This document shows positions 25,892-34,693 of a DNA stretch of 64,000 bases, in pieces; position 1 is the first letter of the stretch, and each line of letters begins with the position of its first letter. Source of the DNA: Nitrosopumilus adriaticus (GTDB lineage: Archaea > Thermoproteota > Nitrososphaeria > Nitrososphaerales > Nitrosopumilaceae); the NCBI RefSeq assembly GCF_000956175.1, contig NZ_CP011070.1, forward strand, positions 1,172,147 through 1,236,146, written 5' to 3'. Made by a program: the position numbers and the translations under genes. Under the pieces are notes generated by a model that did no database searches, had not been told where the DNA came from, and saw only the letters and a list, made by a program, of their open reading frames with translations.

Positions 25892-28583
25892 ACTCTTTTA
25901 GATTTTCAATTGAGGAACCAGATGTGGAAATTAGATCTTGTTCTTTTTCTCTTAATTTGATTAAAACTTGACTTTTTGATTCTTTTTGTTTTTCCAAATC
26001 CAAGATTTTTTGTTCTAGTTCTTTGTATTCTAATTTCAGGGAATTTTCTTCATTGGACAAACGATCGAATTGAGACTTTTCTCGGTTATCTTGGGTTTGC
26101 AAAGTTGTTTGTTGAGAAGATTTATCACGGTATTCATTCATTATTGTGGTGTATAGTTTTTCAATTTCGGCTTTCTTTAGGTTAATTTTTGATAATTCAT
26201 TTGCAATTCGAGTTTGTTCTCCACTAGCATAATTTTCCTCGACAATTGCAATACGCTGACGAAGTGATTCTACATGAGATTCAGATGTAGAAACTTCAGA
26301 CTCAATAGTTTCATTTCTCGAAGTCAGTTCAGAGATTCTTTTTGTCAATTGATCTTTCATGGTGATTGCAGAACTAATTCTCGATTTTAGATTTTCAAAA
26401 TTTTCATTAGCCGATGTTAGTGAATTTTCAGAGATGGAAAGTCTATCAGAATAAGATTGGATTGAATCATCTAATTTATTCAAAGAATGTTTTTTCTTTA
26501 ACATGTATTTTTTGATCAAACCAATAGACTGGAATAAGCCATCAATATCACTACTCATTGAAATCAATTTTGTTAGTTTAGAAATCTTTGAATTTATGTC
26601 AATTACAACGGTTCCTCCTTTTGCCTCAAAGAATTCACCATCCAGAGTAACTGCTTTGTAACCCATTTGAGACACATCATAGCCAGATTCGCGAGATTCA
26701 GTAAGGACAATATTTCCAAACAAGAATGTTTTGAGAGCAGAGTAGGCAGCATCACAGTTTACATAATCCGCAAGAACACCAATCACTCCAGATTTTTTAG
26801 GAAGTTTTAGATTGAATTGAGGAATTGCATCAAGTGGAATGATTTTTAGTTTTGGCAAATTTTTACTTCGGGCAACTTCTGCAATTCCAAGTAATGTTGC
26901 AAAGTCCTTTACAACAATTGCTTTAATCCAATCAGAGCTTACAGCCATAACAGAGCGTTCATATTTTTTGTCCCAAGAAATCATCTCATATACTAATCCC
27001 TCTATTCCAAGTTTGTCGGCATCTTCTTTTAATTTTGCAACTGTGTAATCTTCATGCATGAATCCTTTTACGGTTTTTATTTTAGATTCGTATTGAGTTG
27101 CTGCCTTGCTGGATTTTTCTAAAATTAATCCTAATTCATCCATGTCATTGTTAATTTTTAATTTTCTTTCACGTAGTTTTGAAATTCTAGATTTTAATTC
27201 AGAGATTGTGGCAGTATGATTATTAATCATAGACTCTAATTGAGATTTGTATTTAGTTAGTTTTGCAATATCTTCTTCTAATTCTGAAAACTTTGTAGAA
27301 TTAGTTTTTATTTTAACGATGGATTCATCTTTTTCATTTTGTATTTTAGATAATTTTAGTTCAGATTGGTTTAATTCATTTGTCAGTGACTTTATCTTAT
27401 TATCAATTTCAGATTTTTTAGCTGCAGCTTTTGATTGTGCGTTTAGGACATCATTTCTTTGTGAATCAATAATTTCTAAATCAGCATTAATTTTGTTTTT
27501 CTTTGAATTTGTTTCTTCAATTGACTCTTTAATTTTATTTATCTGAGAATTGATATCATTTCTTACTTGATTAATCTCTTCAATTTCATTTTTAATTTCT
27601 GGAATTCGAAGTTCGATTTGTTGAATCCTTTTCTTTGATGCAGATATTGTTGAATTATCAATTTCATATTGTTCCATTGCAGAACTTATTTCTACATCAA
27701 GGGATGCTTTGGCCTGACTATAGTCATTAGCTTCTGCCATCAATTTCGATTTTTCAGTTTCAAGAGATTCAATTTCTGCACGCAATGCAGTTCTTTCTTC
27801 GTCAAATTTTGTAATTTCAGAAGTTAGAGTGTGTAAAGAGGATTCTTTAGAAGATTTTTGCTCAGAAATAATTTTCATTTTATTGGCAGCAGCTATTGCC
27901 TTGTAACGATTTAATTCTCGCTCTAAAATATCGTGTCGTAATTTTTGATTTCGTTCTTCTTCAAGTTCATCAATTCTTTTTTTAATTTCACCCATTTTTG
28001 CAAGGGCTATCTCTAATCGTCTATCTGCTTCATCAAGTTGTTTTACCGACTCGGTCTTTTTTTCATCAAAATAGGATAATCCAATTAAATCCTCAATAGT
28101 TTTCCTTTTTTCCTCTGATGTGAATTCAGAGATTCTAGTCACAGTTCCTTGTTGAACAGCATTAAGTTGGCCAAGTCCTGCATTTGCCATATCTAGTAAA
28201 TCAAGAATATGGCTTCTGTTGGTTTTCTTTTTATTTAGATAGTAAGAGTTTTCCCCATTTTCATCCATTTCTCTTGTTATTTCAACTAGATCTGAATCTA
28301 CAGGGATTTTTCTATCCGAGTTATCAAAGTGAACACTTGATCTTGCCATTTTTGGGCCACGGCGATTTCCCTCAATATCATGAATTAATGAACGAAGTTT
28401 ATCGACTCTCATTACTTTGGGTTTATTTTCACCCATTGCAAAAATAATGGCATCCAAAATGTTACTTTTACCAGATCCGTTTGGGCCTGAGATCGATACA
28501 AGTCCAGGTTCGAATTGAACCACAGTATTCTTAAATCCAAAGGATTTGAAGCCAAAGATCTCTACTTTTTTAACATGAACCAA
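25863..28583 (-). CDS. smc: SMC chromosome-segregation ATPase, N-terminal part (frameshifted)
   Basis: This frame gives about 906 residues of SMC. It has the N-terminal head with Walker A GPNGSGKSNILDAI, coiled coil 1, the hinge with glycines (about 505-640, DKLGIEGLVYEM and VTLDGEFFEAKGG) and most of coiled coil 2, then stops at TGA 25863-25865. SMC organises and segregates the chromosome together with ScpA-type kleisins; no kleisin gene is adjacent. I prefer the TTG at 28583 (start VHVKKVEIFGF) over the GTG at 28598, because the extra residues are not typical. The C-terminal head is in the next frame. Confidence 0.9.
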   Translation of the reverse strand: MVHVKKVEIFGFKSFGFKNTVVQFEPGLVSISGPNGSGKSNILDAIIFAMGENKPKVMRVDKLRSLIHDIEGNRRGPKMARSSVHFDNSDRKIPVDSDLVEITREMDENGENSYYLNKKKTNRSHILDLLDMANAGLGQLNAVQQGTVTRISEFTSEEKRKTIEDLIGLSYFDEKKTESVKQLDEADRRLEIALAKMGEIKKRIDELEEERNQKLRHDILERELNRYKAIAAANKMKIISEQKSSKESSLHTLTSEITKFDEERTALRAEIESLETEKSKLMAEANDYSQAKASLDVEISSAMEQYEIDNSTISASKKRIQQIELRIPEIKNEIEEINQVRNDINSQINKIKESIEETNSKKNKINADLEIIDSQRNDVLNAQSKAAAKKSEIDNKIKSLTNELNQSELKLSKIQNEKDESIVKIKTNSTKFSELEEDIAKLTKYKSQLESMINNHTATISELKSRISKLRERKLKINNDMDELGLILEKSSKAATQYESKIKTVKGFMHEDYTVAKLKEDADKLGIEGLVYEMISWDKKYERSVMAVSSDWIKAIVVKDFATLLGIAEVARSKNLPKLKIIPLDAIPQFNLKLPKKSGVIGVLADYVNCDAAYSALKTFLFGNIVLTESRESGYDVSQMGYKAVTLDGEFFEAKGGTVVIDINSKISKLTKLISMSSDIDGLFQSIGLIKKYMLKKKHSLNKLDDSIQSYSDRLSISENSLTSANENFENLKSRISSAITMKDQLTKRISELTSRNETIESEVSTSESHVESLRQRIAIVEENYASGEQTRIANELSKINLKKAEIEKLYTTIMNEYRDKSSQQTTLQTQDNREKSQFDRLSNEENSLKLEYKELEQKILDLEKQKESKSQVLIKLREKEQDLISTSGSSIENLKEYDDKLKNFI

Positions 28584-28598
28584 TAACAACAATTTCAC

Positions 28599-29192
28599 AT
28601 TAGATAGGATAATCGATGGTTAACAAGTTTAGTTGACAGAATTGAGTAATTTTTCTTGTTTTGTTATCATATTTTTCGTAACGGTTAGGCCTAACAAATC
28701 ATATCATGTAATTCAAAACAAATTGATTCGTAATGATAGAATGTTTAGAATTTCTTCTCATCATTTAAAAATTCGAGTTAGGCACGATGCAGGTATTTTT
28801 ATTAAATTAAAAAGTGGTTTCAGGCTTTATCGGGATTTCCCTTGAACACCTGAAGCACACAAACGATAGGACGGTGTTAAAGTAACTACAACAAAAAATA
28901 TCTTAACATCTTGTGTGTGTACTAAAAACAAACAGGAAGTTTTTGAAATATAGTATGATCGGATGAATTATTGTTTTCAATAAATTATATCAGAGGAGTT
29001 GTGATAAACCCCACAATAGATCCGGCCATAAATAGGAATAAATTTTTTGAGAATTTCATCGGGTTGATAATAATTCTAGATAATATAATAAATAATATCG
29101 ATTGTATGGATTAAACGATCATCCAATATAATTAAAAGAAGACGGAAACCTTTCTAATTTATTGATTTTAGGGCCACCTATAATTACCGATA
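28599..29192. other. 594-base intergenic region
   Basis: The longest non-coding stretch in the window. A plus-strand frame at 28633-28845 has no coding character that I trust. A 24-codon minus-strand frame (28985-29059) is listed separately. No tRNA cloverleaf, riboswitch or repeat could be recognised. The region must hold the smc promoter on one side and the nitrilase promoter on the other. Confidence 0.5.
28985..29059 (-). CDS. possible 24-residue hydrophobic peptide
   Basis: An ATG at 29059 opens MKFSKNLFLFMAGSIVGFI followed by TTPLI and stop. It has a basic start and a single 15-residue hydrophobic segment, the pattern of a small membrane peptide. It stands alone in the largest intergenic gap. 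The short length means it could arise by chance; conservation in relatives would decide. Confidence 0.3.
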   Translation of the reverse strand: MKFSKNLFLFMAGSIVGFITTPLI

Positions 29193-29942
29193 ATGGATTC
29201 TAAAATTATGGTCAAATTAGGAGTGATTCAAACAAAATCCTATGATTCAAATCAAAAAGGAATATCAAAAGTATCAGAGATCTTAAAAAAACTCGGCAGA
29301 AAAGAGACAGAAATAGTATGCCTACCCGAACAATGGTTAAAAAATAATGAAATCAAAGATTTTGATTTGGAATTTTTAGAATTTAAGAGAATTGCCAGAG
29401 ATTTTGCAATGACGATAATACCAGGGGCATTTTATGAAATCAAAAAAAATACATCAATCATCTCCCCAATAATAGGACCAGAGGGGGAATTCATAGGTAG
29501 GCAGGAGAAAATCCATCCTTTTGATTATGAACGAAAAAATGTAAAGCCTGGAAAAGAGGCCAAAATTTTCAATACATCGTGCAAGTTTGGGATAATCATC
29601 TGCTATGATATGGTATTTCCTAATGTTGCCAACATTCTTACAAAGAAAGGGGCCCAGGTATTATTTTCACCAAGCAGAATTGTTAGGCGAGGTATTGTTC
29701 CTTGGCAGATGTATGTTCAGATCAGGGCATTGGAGAACAGAATACCCATTATTGCTGCAAATGTAGAGAATAAAAAATATGGTGGGAATAGCATCATTGT
29801 AGATCTATCAGAAAATAACAAAATTATGACAACAAACATGATCAAACTAAAAGGCGAAAGTCAAAAAAGCAAAGAATTTGAACTTGAGAAATACGAATCA
29901 AGTAGAAAAATTAGATTTTCAGATTCAAACAAATTTCAATAG
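29193..29942 (+). CDS. carbon-nitrogen hydrolase (nitrilase superfamily)
   Basis: The 249-residue protein has the nitrilase Glu-Lys-Cys triad: Glu in VCLPEQW, Lys in RQEKIHPF and Cys in GIIICYDMVFP. Family members hydrolyse amides or nitriles, for example omega-amides or carbamoyl groups. The substrate cannot be told. The start could be the ATG at 29193 or the in-frame ATG at 29208 (MVKLGVIQTK). It converges with the inositol-phosphate synthase gene with no gap. Confidence 0.9.
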   Translation: MDSKIMVKLGVIQTKSYDSNQKGISKVSEILKKLGRKETEIVCLPEQWLKNNEIKDFDLEFLEFKRIARDFAMTIIPGAFYEIKKNTSIISPIIGPEGEFIGRQEKIHPFDYERKNVKPGKEAKIFNTSCKFGIIICYDMVFPNVANILTKKGAQVLFSPSRIVRRGIVPWQMYVQIRALENRIPIIAANVENKKYGGNSIIVDLSENNKIMTTNMIKLKGESQKSKEFELEKYESSRKIRFSDSNKFQ

Positions 29943-31037
29943 TTAATTGCCAGCAACAAACTTTTCACATTCACTTTTTGCTAAAGCATCAGAAGTTTGT
30001 TCTATTGGGTGCTTCATCAAATAAGCACTAGCAGGTTTAATTGGACCACCGACGCCCCTATCAAGTGCAATCCTAGCTAATCTAATTGCATCAATTACAA
30101 TTCCTGCAGAGTTTGCTTTATCATCTACTTCCAAACGAACTTCCATGTTGTAAGGAATGTTTGCCCATTGACGACCTTCAATTCTCATAAACATTAACTT
30201 AGTGTTACCTAAAAATGGAATAAAATCAGATGGGCCAACATAGATTTGATCATCATCTAATCTTTCTCGAAGCTGGCTTTGAACACTTTCTGTTTTAGAA
30301 ATTCTTTTTGAAGCTAATCTATCTTGTTCTTTCATATTTAGAAAATCAGTATTTCCACCAACATTGATTTGGTAGGTTTTTTCAATTTTAGTTCCTCTGT
30401 CACTACATAATTTTGCCAGTGTTCTATGTACAATAGTTGCGCCAACTTGACCTTTAATATCATCACCAATACATGGGATGTTCTTTTCTTCAAACTTTTT
30501 TGCCCATTTTTCATCAGATGCAATGAATGAAGGAATACAGTTCACAAAAGCAGTGTTAGTATCCAGACAAATTTGAGCCCAAAATTCAGTAACTTTGTCT
30601 GAACCTACAGGCAAGTAAGATACGATGATTTCAACTCCTTTCTCTTTGATAATTTGTTTAACCTCTTCAGTGATTTGTTCTACAGATTTTGGATTTTCAA
30701 TAGGTTTAATTCTATTTTCAACCCAAACCCCCACTCCGTCTAAAATTGGGCTTTCATACACCATAGCATCATTATGTGGTAAATCTTCTTTAGCAATCCA
30801 ATCAACCATATTTGGAAATGCATAGATTGCTTCATGAAGGGGTTTACCAACTTTATTTTCACCAACATCAAATCCACAAACAAAATCAATATCATGAATT
30901 CCATATCCTGCTAATTTATCATGAATAATTCCAGTAACTTCTTGAGAAGGATTTTTTCTATAATATTCAATTCCTTGAATTAAACCAGAAAAACAATTTC
31001 CAATACCAACTAAACCAACTTTTATTCTATCAGACAT
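29943..31037 (-). CDS. ino1: myo-inositol-1-phosphate synthase
   Basis: The protein of 364 residues (from MSDRIKVGLVGIGNC) converts glucose-6-phosphate to inositol-1-phosphate, a precursor of archaeal inositol phospholipids. Hallmarks are the NAD loop GLVGIGNCFSGL, SYLPVGSDKVTEFWAQ, the segment CIPSFIAS, GDDIKGQVGATIVHR and NVGGNTDFLNM. The open frame continues 50 codons upstream, but that part crosses the divergent promoter region and does not look like the family, so I choose the ATG at 31037. Residues and length fit the archaeal/actinobacterial type. Confidence 0.94.
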   Translation of the reverse strand: MSDRIKVGLVGIGNCFSGLIQGIEYYRKNPSQEVTGIIHDKLAGYGIHDIDFVCGFDVGENKVGKPLHEAIYAFPNMVDWIAKEDLPHNDAMVYESPILDGVGVWVENRIKPIENPKSVEQITEEVKQIIKEKGVEIIVSYLPVGSDKVTEFWAQICLDTNTAFVNCIPSFIASDEKWAKKFEEKNIPCIGDDIKGQVGATIVHRTLAKLCSDRGTKIEKTYQINVGGNTDFLNMKEQDRLASKRISKTESVQSQLRERLDDDQIYVGPSDFIPFLGNTKLMFMRIEGRQWANIPYNMEVRLEVDDKANSAGIVIDAIRLARIALDRGVGGPIKPASAYLMKHPIEQTSDALAKSECEKFVAGN

Positions 31038-31112
31038 TTGAAATTTGGTATTATTAGGCGGGTTTAAAGTTTTCTTACTCGACAGAATGAAATTGTTTCT
31101 TGAAGGCAGAAT

Positions 31113-31120
31113 TTTATACT
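31113..31120 (+). promoter_or_regulatory. TATA box of deoxyhypusine synthase gene
   Basis: TTTATACT ends 20 bases before the ATG at 31141, consistent with a leaderless archaeal transcript. It supports this ATG over the longer frame that would begin at 31045. Confidence 0.5.
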
Positions 31121-31140
31121 TGGCATCAACAACCAAACTA

Positions 31141-32082
31141 ATGGTAGAGCCGGGTCGTCCAGTAAAAGACATAGAAATAGATTCCAATACATCTTTAGTG
31201 GAAATTTTTGAAGAATTATCTCAATCAGGGGGATTTGAATCCGTAAACCTATCAGACGGATTGGAAATTTTGTCAGAGATGATTTCAGATAAACAGTGTT
31301 TGCGATTTGTTTCATTTGTTGGTGCAGTAGTATCGACCGGACTAAGAGGAATAATCAAAGATATGATAAAAAACAAATGGTTTGATGTTGCAATCACAAC
31401 ATGTGGTGCATTAGATCATGACATTGCAAGACATTTTTCACATTACAAAGAAGGAACATTTACGATGGATGACATGGAATTGGCAGATCAAAATATCCAT
31501 AGATTAGGAAATGTGCTTGTTCCAATGGATAGTTATGGTCCACTCATCGAAGAGAAAATGCAGGCATTTTTAGAAGAAGAGTATCAAAAAGGAGTAAAAG
31601 AAATGACCACTGCAGAGATTTGTAAAATGATTGGAAAACATCTAGGTGAAGATTCATTTCTTTATTGGGCACAGAAAAACAACGTAAGCGTAGTAGTTCC
31701 AGGAATAATGGATGGTGCAGTAGGGAGTCAAATTTGGCTTTTTGCACAAAAGCACAGCGATTTCAAACTTAACATGACGGGAGATGCAGATTTACTTTCA
31801 GGATTTATTTTCAAAGCCGAAAAATCAGGAGCATTTATGATTGGCGGGGGTATTTCAAAACATCACACATTATGGTGGAATCAATATAGAGAAGGGTTAG
31901 ATTATGCATTTTACATCACTACTGCACAAGAATTTGATGGGAGTCTTAGTGGAGCCTTGGTCAGAGAAGCAATTTCTTGGGGAAAAGTAACGCAAAAAGC
32001 TAAACAATCAACACTACATGCAGAAGTAACAACAATTTTGCCATTTATTTATGCAGCATTAATCAAAAAATTACAAAAATAG
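31141..32082 (+). CDS. dys: deoxyhypusine synthase
   Basis: The 313-residue enzyme (MVEPGRPVKDIEI...) makes deoxyhypusine on aIF5A using NAD and spermidine or a related polyamine. Family motifs are TTCGALDHDIAR, VVPGIMDGAVGSQ, and the active-site segment GGGISKHHT, where the lysine forms the enzyme-butylimine, followed by YAFYITTAQEFDGSLSGA. I choose ATG at 31141 because the upstream in-frame extension overlaps the TATA box and the divergent gene's promoter. No deoxyhypusine hydroxylase is seen here. Confidence 0.94.
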   Translation: MVEPGRPVKDIEIDSNTSLVEIFEELSQSGGFESVNLSDGLEILSEMISDKQCLRFVSFVGAVVSTGLRGIIKDMIKNKWFDVAITTCGALDHDIARHFSHYKEGTFTMDDMELADQNIHRLGNVLVPMDSYGPLIEEKMQAFLEEEYQKGVKEMTTAEICKMIGKHLGEDSFLYWAQKNNVSVVVPGIMDGAVGSQIWLFAQKHSDFKLNMTGDADLLSGFIFKAEKSGAFMIGGGISKHHTLWWNQYREGLDYAFYITTAQEFDGSLSGALVREAISWGKVTQKAKQSTLHAEVTTILPFIYAALIKKLQK

Positions 32083-32131
32083 TTTTGAATCTAGATAAAC
32101 CCTCTTATCTAATCACTACAGAGATATTCTA

Positions 32132-32845
32132 TTGACTTCTGAAATTAAAATTAAAGAGATAAAATCTGTGAATCTTGAAGGAGGGTACTTAATTGATGGA
32201 TTTCCTTCAGTAGGATTTAGCAGTGCAATTGCAACAGAGTCAATGATACACACATCAAATTTTGAGTTAGCAGGTATTATTGATTCAGAAAAATTTCCAC
32301 CAATAAGCGTGATAAAAAATGGGAAGCCAAATTATCCAACTAGGATTTTTGTTAATGAGGATCTTAAAGTTGCAATTTTTTTATCATATCTAACACTTGA
32401 ACAATCTTTACACAGAGTTACAGCTAGAACTATGTTTGAATGGGCAAAAAAACACAAGATCGAATTAATTCTCAGTAGTGTAGCAGTTAAAGATCCTAAT
32501 GGAAATGAAGAGATGATTGGAATTGGAAGTACTGAATCAGCAAGAAAGAAAATAAGAGATGCGGGATTAAAAGTATTAGAACACGGTACAGTTCCAGGAA
32601 TTCCCGGAGTTTTGTTAAATGAAGGAAGTGTAATAAAACAGGATGTTGTAGTAATAGTCTTTCACACAAAGGGGGAAGGTCCAGATTTTAAATCGAGTGC
32701 AAATCTTTGTATGGCTATGTCAAAATTAATCCCAGGTGCCTCATGCAACATATCATCATTACAAAATGAGGCAGAAAAAGCTGAAGAAGTAATAAAAGAA
32801 GCACAGGTAGAATCAAGCCAGATCAAAGATTCAATGTATAGATAA
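32132..32845 (+). CDS. PAC2-family protein (proteasome-assembly-chaperone-like)
   Basis: The 237-residue protein matches the archaeal PAC2 family: GGYLIDGFPSVGFSSAIA, the segment FPPISVIKNGKPNYPTRIF, GIGSTESARKK and GTVPGIPGVLLNEG. Homologues are related to the eukaryotic proteasome assembly chaperone 2 and are thought to assist 20S assembly, though this has not been shown for most archaeal members. The C-terminus is helical and charged. The start is TTG at 32132, 49 bases after the deoxyhypusine synthase stop; co-transcription is likely. Confidence 0.9.
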   Translation: MTSEIKIKEIKSVNLEGGYLIDGFPSVGFSSAIATESMIHTSNFELAGIIDSEKFPPISVIKNGKPNYPTRIFVNEDLKVAIFLSYLTLEQSLHRVTARTMFEWAKKHKIELILSSVAVKDPNGNEEMIGIGSTESARKKIRDAGLKVLEHGTVPGIPGVLLNEGSVIKQDVVVIVFHTKGEGPDFKSSANLCMAMSKLIPGASCNISSLQNEAEKAEEVIKEAQVESSQIKDSMYR

Positions 32846-32898
32846 AATTTTTCAATTAATGTTTAATTCAGATTTTAATTTCTTGTAATCAGTAGAAA

Positions 32899-33519
32899 AT
32901 GGAACAATTTTTAGAATTTGCAGTACTAGTTATTGCCATTTCAGCATCAGGAGTAATGGCACCAGGTCCATTGTTTGCAGCAAACATATCATATGGATTA
33001 AGAGACGGTACAAGATCGGGAATTAAGATGGCCGTTGGCCATTCAATTGTAGAATTTCCATTAATCATACTATTAGGAATAGGAGTGTTTTCTTTAGAAA
33101 TATTTCCTGAATTTAGAACAGTAATTTCAATTTTAGGCGCAATAACACTTTTCATTTTTGCAATTCTTCAAATTAGAACAGTTTTTTCAAGAAAAGAAAT
33201 TTCAGAGATTAAACCAAAACAGAGTCCACTAATTGCAGGGGTTTTACTTAGTGCATTAAATCCATTTTTCATAATATGGTGGCTTACAATTGGTTTTAAA
33301 TTAATTTCAGATGCAATGTTGATTTGGGCATTTGCCGGAATTGTAATTTTGTTCGGTTTACATATATGGATGGATTTTGTGTGGTTAGGAGTAATATCAT
33401 TTCTTGCTTCAAAAAGTTCAAAGATACTATCGAATAAAAACTACAAAGTATTGATGGTTTGTTTGAGTTTGGTATTAGTGTATTTTGGAATAGTGTTCTT
33501 GACAGATTCGATATATTAA
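32899..33519 (+). CDS. LysE/RhtB-family transporter
   Basis: The 206-residue integral membrane protein has about six hydrophobic segments and the LysE signature MAPGPLFAANISYGLRDG near the N-terminus. The central LLSALNPFFIIWWL (about residue 115) is also typical. These exporters move amino acids or similar small molecules out of the cell. The substrate is unknown. The start is ATG at 32899. It overlaps the convergent small membrane gene by four bases. Confidence 0.92.
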   Translation: MEQFLEFAVLVIAISASGVMAPGPLFAANISYGLRDGTRSGIKMAVGHSIVEFPLIILLGIGVFSLEIFPEFRTVISILGAITLFIFAILQIRTVFSRKEISEIKPKQSPLIAGVLLSALNPFFIIWWLTIGFKLISDAMLIWAFAGIVILFGLHIWMDFVWLGVISFLASKSSKILSNKNYKVLMVCLSLVLVYFGIVFLTDSIY

Positions 33520-33788
33520 CTGCAATCCAAAATTTCTATTTCAGGTTCACATGAATCATTAAATGAATCAATTTTTTCAACAATTATTTCACACAATTCA
33601 GGATCAAGTGATTTTTCATACGAGAAAATATCATTTAGTATCAACATATGTTGAATCCCACATGAATTTCCTGTAAAACTAAGGAGTACAAGAATGAATA
33701 AAATCAATAATGCAAATAGAAATAAATTTTTTAAACTAATTTTTTGAAATATCAATTTCCATTGTAGAAACATTTCGTTGTTTCCCAT
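33516..33788 (-). CDS. small membrane protein with extracellular cysteines
   Basis: The 90-codon frame holds one hydrophobic segment ([17 protein letters not shown]) followed by a 50-residue tail with four cysteines (NSCGIQH, ELCEII, DSCEPE, LDCS). Two disulfides outside the cell are plausible. It overlaps the 3' end of the Alba gene by 53 bases if the first ATG is used; later starts at 33773 (ATG) or 33755 (TTG) reduce the overlap and still keep the hydrophobic segment. Function unknown. Confidence 0.65.
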   Translation of the reverse strand: MGNNEMFLQWKLIFQKISLKNLFLFALLILFILVLLSFTGNSCGIQHMLILNDIFSYEKSLDPELCEIIVEKIDSFNDSCEPEIEILDCS

Positions 33789-34332
33789 CTTGCGAAGTAA
33801 GAGAATCAGAAGAAATTCTTACATCACTAATAACATACCCAACTGAATCCATTCTTTTTACAATCATTTGAGAAACATCAACTGCTTGCGTAATTCTTTT
33901 ACCTCTAGCTTTAATCGTCACAGTTGGCCTAGTAGAAAGTTGAGTTAAAGTTGCAGAAACATATGTCATTATAGGTTTAGTACCAACAAAAATCACATCA
34001 CGCTCTTCAGAAGGAGGATGAGTTTCAGCAGCATCACTTTTTGGTTCTGGTGTTGGTTCAGGTTCTGGTGTTGGTTCAGGTTCTGGTGTTGGTTCAGGTT
34101 CTGGTGTTGGTTCAGGTTCTGGTGTTGGTTCAGGTTCTGGTGTTGGTTCAGGTTCTGGTGTTGGTTCAGGTTCTGGTGTTGGTTCAGGTTCTGGTGTTGG
34201 TTCAGGTTCTGGTGTTGGTTCAGGTTCTGGTGTTGGTTCAGGTTCTGGTGTTGGTTCAGGTTCAGATTTAGTTCTAGAGTCAAATTCGGATAAAATGTCT
34301 TCAGCATCTTTTGATTTTTTAGGGTCGCTCAA
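33736..34332 (-). CDS. Alba-family nucleic-acid-binding protein with Pro-Glu repeat tail
   Basis: The 198-residue protein ends in a complete Alba domain (residues ~112-198). It has [20 protein letters not shown], then [20 protein letters not shown] and the closing [17 protein letters not shown]. Alba proteins bind DNA and RNA and help shape archaeal chromatin. The N-terminal half is unusual: a short acidic leader, then about 12 copies of PEPTPE (residues ~23-102). This acidic, stiff tail has no counterpart in ordinary ~90-residue Alba. The Lys of the usual binding loop is retained (GTKP). The start is ATG at 34332. Confidence 0.92.
   Translation of the reverse strand: MSDPKKSKDAEDILSEFDSRTKSEPEPTPEPEPTPEPEPTPEPEPTPEPEPTPEPEPTPEPEPTPEPEPTPEPEPTPEPEPTPEPEPTPEPEPTPEPKSDAAETHPPSEERDVIFVGTKPIMTYVSATLTQLSTRPTVTIKARGKRITQAVDVSQMIVKRMDSVGYVISDVRISSDSLTSQDGKQRNVSTMEIDISKN
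34038..34266 (-). repeat. 18-bp tandem repeat encoding PEPTPE
   Basis: An 18-base unit (on the plus strand GGTTCTGGTGTTGGTTCA) is repeated about 12 times with no visible variation. It encodes the Pro-Glu-Pro-Thr-Pro-Glu tail of the Alba protein. Spacer-less units of this kind are a coding minisatellite and not a CRISPR array. Copy number is likely to vary. Confidence 0.9.
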
Positions 34333-34372
34333 TTTTGAATTCCTGTCATTACAAAACTTTCTCCGGCGTTTA

Positions 34373-34639
34373 TTAATTTTTCAGGTTTTGCCCTTTGAGA
34401 TAGTCTTCAAGTAATTTTTCAAGATCATCTTCATTACTAGCTTTTCTTATTTTCTCAACCAAATCCTCTTGTTCAATCTCATAGCAATTTAAGACATCTT
34501 GAGAATCTTTGAAAACCAGCATTGCTTTATTTTTAAAAATACAATGATAGAGTTTTTCTTTTTCCATTTTCTCAGGTTTTAAATTGACTCCGTTTTCATC
34601 AGCAGAAACTGGATAATCCATAAAATTATGACATGGCAT
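34373..34639 (-). CDS. hypothetical small acidic protein
   Basis: The 88-residue product is charged and without membrane segments. A beta-rich middle ([20 protein letters not shown]) leads to an acidic helix ending [17 protein letters not shown]. The ATG at 34639 or the in-frame ATG at 34621 ([11 protein letters not shown]) may be the start. It is divergent from dinB and followed by the Alba gene on the same strand. No family recognised. Confidence 0.65.
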   Translation of the reverse strand: MPCHNFMDYPVSADENGVNLKPEKMEKEKLYHCIFKNKAMLVFKDSQDVLNCYEIEQEDLVEKIRKASNEDDLEKLLEDYLKGQNLKN

Positions 34640-34693
34640 CAGTATTTAGATGAATACACAATACAGTAATAATCAAAACAACATTGAAAAATA

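Noticed and set aside
28633-28845. 70-codon plus-strand frame in the large gap
   Set aside because: No conserved motif or clear start signal, and composition is like random AT-rich sequence. A chance frame is more likely.
29943-31187. Longer inositol-phosphate synthase ORF starting at 31187
   Set aside because: The extra 50 residues cross the divergent deoxyhypusine synthase promoter and lack family similarity. The ATG at 31037 begins the normal MSDRIKVGLVG.
34018-34293. Periodic sequence that could look like a CRISPR array or plus-strand gene
   Set aside because: The units are continuous 18-bp coding repeats with no unique spacers. They encode the PEPTPE tail of the minus-strand Alba protein; plus-strand frames here are shadows rich in WFWC or VLVQ.
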